Notes under the pieces: generated by a model
Told to the model about the DNA's origin: nothing
Seen by the model: the letters and a program-made list of their open reading frames with translations, nothing else
Database searches by the model: none
Source: Eubacteriales bacterium
GTDB lineage: Bacteria > Bacillota > Clostridia > Lachnospirales > Lachnospiraceae
NCBI GenBank assembly: GCA_030524545.1
Contig: JAUNGM010000024.1
Coordinates: 1-64,000 of the forward strand
DNA: 64,000 nucleotides
Reading direction: 5' to 3'
Shown: piece after piece, positions 59,093 to 64,000 of the stretch
Layout of the letters: the number at the start of each line of letters is the position of its first letter
How positions within the stretch are numbered: position 1 is the first letter of the stretch
Program-made: the position numbers and the translations under genes

Positions 59093-59938
59093 ATGAACGG
59101 GAAATTGTATTTATGTGCAACACCTATCGGAAATCTGGAGGACATCACTCTACGCGTGCTTCGGACGCTGAAAGAAGTGGATTTGATCGCTGCTGAAGAT
59201 ACACGTAACAGTATTAAGCTATTAAATCATTTTGATATAAAGACGCCAATGACCAGTTATCACGAATATAACAAAATTGAAAAAGCATATGTGCTGATTG
59301 AAAAAATGCAGGCAGGACAGAATATTGCCCTGATTACGGATGCTGGTACACCGGGAATTTCAGATCCCGGGGAGGAATTAGCCGCCATGTGTGTGGAAGC
59401 GGGGATTGAAGTAACTTCTCTTCCGGGCCCGTCCGCATGCATAACAGCTCTTACATTGTCCGGCCTGCCTACCAGAAGATTTGCTTTTGAAGCATTTCTT
59501 CCAATGGACAAAAAAGAACGGAAAGCAGTTTTAGAGGAACTTGTCCAGGAGACAAGGACAATTATCCTTTATGAGGCTCCGCACAGGCTTGTACGAACGC
59601 TGGAGGAGCTTAAGAGTACACTTGGAAACCGAAGGATGACTCTTTGCAGGGAATTGACCAAGAAGCACGAAACAGCTTTTCAAACGACTATCGACGATCT
59701 GCTTGTTTATTATGAGAATGAGAAGCCTCTTGGTGAATGTGTGCTTGTAATTGAAGGAAGAAGCCGCAGAGAGATGGAGGAAGAGGCAAGGGAATCCTGG
59801 GAGGAAATCAGTATAGAGGAACATATGGAAATCTATGAAAAACAGGGTATCCTGAAAAAAGAAGCCATGAAGCTTGTGGCAAAGGACAGAGGCGTTGCGA
59901 AAAGAGAAATTTATCAATATCTTCTAAAAAAAAGCTGA
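59093..59938 (+). CDS. rsmI: 16S rRNA (cytidine-1402-2'-O)-methyltransferase RsmI
   Basis: A 281-residue tetrapyrrole-methylase-fold enzyme: LYLCATPIGNLEDITLRVLRTLKEVDLIAAEDTRNSIKLLNHF is diagnostic, followed by ITDAGTPGISDPGEELA and LPGPSACITALTLSGLPTRRFAFEAFLP. It methylates the ribose of C1402 in the decoding centre. Normal length. Its terminator overlaps the stop codon. Confidence 0.95.
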   Translation: MNGKLYLCATPIGNLEDITLRVLRTLKEVDLIAAEDTRNSIKLLNHFDIKTPMTSYHEYNKIEKAYVLIEKMQAGQNIALITDAGTPGISDPGEELAAMCVEAGIEVTSLPGPSACITALTLSGLPTRRFAFEAFLPMDKKERKAVLEELVQETRTIILYEAPHRLVRTLEELKSTLGNRRMTLCRELTKKHETAFQTTIDDLLVYYENEKPLGECVLVIEGRSRREMEEEARESWEEISIEEHMEIYEKQGILKKEAMKLVAKDRGVAKREIYQYLLKKS

Positions 59939-59959
59939 ACCTTCGGGAACAGCTTTTTT
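59929..59959 (+). terminator. Terminator after rsmI
   Basis: AAAAAGCTG pairs with CAGCTTTTT across AACCTTCGGGAA, ending the holB-rsmI operon. The next 210 bases hold two TATAAT-like boxes (60005, 60018) that probably serve gyrB. Confidence 0.85.
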
Positions 59960-60120
59960 CTTTAATTATTCCTACATTTTAATGGAAAACAAATGGCTTT
60001 TGTGCTATAATAAATTGGTATAATTATGTCTATACATAGCGGACAGACACTTTTTCAAAATTATAAAAGCTCTGCCGCTTTGTTCAATATATAGAAAATA
60101 GGTAACTGTTTAGTTGTTAG

Positions 60121-62094
<1,974 letters not shown>

Positions 62095-62115
62095 TCCGGA
62101 TAAGGGGAGATCATA

Positions 62116-64000
62116 ATGGAAGATAATATTTTTGATAAAATCCATGACGTGGATCTGAAGAAGACCATGGAAAAATCTTACATTGATTATGCCATGAGCG
62201 TTATCGCCTCACGAGCGCTGCCTGATGTAAGAGATGGTTTGAAGCCGGTTCAGCGTCGTGTTCTTTATTCCATGATAGAGCTGAACAACGGTCCGGATAA
62301 ACCGCATCGTAAATGCGCGCGTATCGTGGGTGATACGATGGGTAAATATCATCCTCATGGTGACAGCTCTATTTATGGAGCACTGGTAAATATGGCACAG
62401 GAGTGGTCTACCAGATATCCGCTGGTAGACGGACACGGCAACTTTGGTTCCGTGGACGGCGACGGTGCTGCGGCCATGCGATATACAGAAGCACGTCTCA
62501 GCAAGATTTCCATGGAGATGCTTGCTGATATTAATAAAGATACCGTTGATTTCCAGCCAAACTTCGATGAAACGGAGCGGGAGCCTGTTGTGCTTCCATC
62601 TCGTTACCCAAACCTGCTGGTAAACGGTACTTCCGGCATTGCTGTGGGTATGGCAACCAACATTCCGCCTCACAATCTTCGTGAGGTAATTAATGCTGTT
62701 GTCAAAATTATTGATAATACCATAGAAGAACAAAAAGATACCACAATTGAGGAAATTCTGGAGATTGTAAAGGGACCTGATTTTCCTACAGGTGCTACTA
62801 TTCTGGGAACAAGAGGAATTGAAGAAGCATACCGCACAGGCCGCGGCAAAATCCGTGTCCGTGCAGTGACTAATATCGAAACTCTGCCGAACGGCAAGTC
62901 CCGTATTATCGTAACAGAGCTTCCATACCTGGTAAACAAAGCCCGTCTGATTGAAAAAATTGCAGAACTTGTCCGTGATAAGAAGATTGACGGCATTACA
63001 GACCTGAATGATCATTCCAGCAGGGAAGGTATGCGGATCTGTATCGACCTGCGCAAAGACGCCAATGCTAATGTTATTCTGAACCAGCTTTATAAGCATA
63101 CGCAACTTCAGGATACGTTTGGCGTAAACATGCTGTGTCTGATTTCCAATAAAGGAAGTCTGGAACCAAAGGTCTTAAGTCTGCCGGATATGCTGAAATA
63201 CTATCTGGAACATCAGGAAGATGTCGTTACCAGAAGAACAAAATATGATTTAAACAAAGCACAGGAACGCGCCCATATATTAGAGGGTCTGTTAAAAGCG
63301 CTGGATAACATTGATGAAGTGATCCGTATCATCCGCAATTCCAGAAATGTTCAGGCAGCCAAAGAGGAATTGATGAATCGCTTTGAACTGACAGATGTGC
63401 AGGCACAGGCTATTGTAGATATGCGTCTGCGTGCTCTGACCGGTTTGGAAAGAGAGAAGCTGGAAGCAGAATATGCAGAATTAATGGAAAAAATCCGCAA
63501 ATTAACGGCAATTCTTTCAGACAGGAATCTTCTTCTTCGAGTTATCCGTGAAGAAATTCTTCAGATTGCCGAGAAATACGGAGATGAAAGAAGAACCTCC
63601 ATTGGTTATGACGATTCTGATATCACTACGGAAGATATGATTCCAAGAGAAAATACGGTCATTACCATGACAAAACTGGGCTATATCAAGAGAATGACGG
63701 TTGATAATTTCAGAAGCCAGAACAGGGGCGGCAGAGGTATTAAAGGAATGCAGACTCTGGAGGATGATTATATTGAAGAGCTTTTGATGACCACGACCCA
63801 TCATTATCTGATGTTCTTTACAAATACAGGCAGAGTTTACAGGCTGAAGGCATATGAGATTCCGGAGGCAGGAAGAACTGCCAGAGGAACCGCCATCATT
63901 AATCTGCTGCAGTTGATGCCGGGAGAAAGAATTACAGCAGTCATTCCGATCAACAAATTTAAACAGGGCAAATATCTCATGATGGCTACCAGAAAGGGTC
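62116..64000 (+). CDS. gyrA: DNA gyrase subunit A (cut by the window end)
   Basis: The first 628 codons of the breakage-reunion subunit are present; the rest lies beyond the window. [48 protein letters not shown] is canonical and the active-site Tyr123 lies in [12 protein letters not shown]. The quinolone-determining region reads [17 protein letters not shown], with Ser84 (E. coli Ser83) intact and Gly88 where E. coli has Asp87. The C-terminal DNA-wrapping blades begin ([20 protein letters not shown]). AAGGGGAG precedes the start. Confidence 0.96.
   Translation, partial: MEDNIFDKIHDVDLKKTMEKSYIDYAMSVIASRALPDVRDGLKPVQRRVLYSMIELNNGPDKPHRKCARIVGDTMGKYHPHGDSSIYGALVNMAQEWSTRYPLVDGHGNFGSVDGDGAAAMRYTEARLSKISMEMLADINKDTVDFQPNFDETEREPVVLPSRYPNLLVNGTSGIAVGMATNIPPHNLREVINAVVKIIDNTIEEQKDTTIEEILEIVKGPDFPTGATILGTRGIEEAYRTGRGKIRVRAVTNIETLPNGKSRIIVTELPYLVNKARLIEKIAELVRDKKIDGITDLNDHSSREGMRICIDLRKDANANVILNQLYKHTQLQDTFGVNMLCLISNKGSLEPKVLSLPDMLKYYLEHQEDVVTRRTKYDLNKAQERAHILEGLLKALDNIDEVIRIIRNSRNVQAAKEELMNRFELTDVQAQAIVDMRLRALTGLEREKLEAEYAELMEKIRKLTAILSDRNLLLRVIREEILQIAEKYGDERRTSIGYDDSDITTEDMIPRENTVITMTKLGYIKRMTVDNFRSQNRGGRGIKGMQTLEDDYIEELLMTTTHHYLMFFTNTGRVYRLKAYEIPEAGRTARGTAIINLLQLMPGERITAVIPINKFKQGKYLMMATRKG

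Noticed and set aside
62640-62760. Gly88 in GyrA read as a fluoroquinolone-resistance change
   Set aside because: The neighbouring Ser84 is unchanged and small residues at this position may be natural in this family, so resistance cannot be claimed from sequence alone. The actual site is near 62377-62382.

Overview
The window is a stretch of a Lachnospiraceae-type (Clostridia) chromosome spanning the replication origin, with the end of an integrated conjugative element on its left. The host assignment rests on oriC gene order, on families typical of that group (DUF3881, DUF4446, a 934-residue TPR/P-loop protein after recF), and on AT-richer codon use than the element. No rRNA, CRISPR array or insertion sequence was seen.

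Region 1 (1 to about 16.3 kb) is GC-rich and holds the right-hand part of an integrative conjugative element (ICE); its left end lies outside the window. Genes 58-8477 run rightward like the back half of a Tn1549-type transfer module: C5 DNA methyltransferase, NlpC/P60 cell-wall hydrolase, DUF4315, DUF4366, topoisomerase III, ArdA/YodL/DUF4316 and a small Cys protein. A leftward mobilization block follows (DUF6050, relaxase, MobC, candidate oriT). Then comes an AT-rich cargo: a riboflavin transporter (ribU) under a consensus promoter and an FMN riboswitch. The cargo sits where Tn916 carries tet(M), directly before a Tn916-like control block: Cys-rich KTR protein, opposing XRE repressor, sigma-like factor, HTH_16 protein, excisionase, tyrosine integrase. 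The element abuts an intact tRNA-Arg(CCU) gene and two truncated tRNA-Arg(CCU) copies, a record of repeated integration at one anticodon-loop core.

Region 2 (16.6-35.6 kb) is host, transcribed leftward away from oriC: rpmH, rnpA, yidD, yidC, jag, mnmE, mnmG, rsmG; a Gld-type ABC transporter operon; parA-parB with four parS sites; DUF4446; serS; DUF3881. A rightward alpha/beta hydrolase gene and a candidate small RNA lie beside the parS sites.

Region 3 (35.6-37.9 kb) is a bipartite oriC: DnaA-box clusters on both sides of dnaA, the last box touching the dnaN start.

Region 4 (36.2-64 kb) is transcribed rightward: dnaA, dnaN, S4-domain protein, recF, TPR/P-loop protein, rsmA; a secreted DUF1002-like protein; an S1-domain protein, a CBS/DRTGG pyrophosphatase and a flavin reductase; aroK; murA; a SAM riboswitch with metK; a two-component system; an Orn/Lys/Arg decarboxylase-fold enzyme, a guanylate-kinase-like protein, holB, ricT, trmN6 and rsmI; then gyrB and gyrA (cut by the window end). 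gyrBA lies about 20 kb from recF instead of beside it.

The most unusual parts are the FMN-riboswitch/ribU cargo in the resistance-gene slot of the ICE, two protein-like reading frames overlaid in the methyltransferase gene, an uncharacterised GC-rich structured region between the HTH_16 gene and xis, and the stacked tRNA-Arg att scars.
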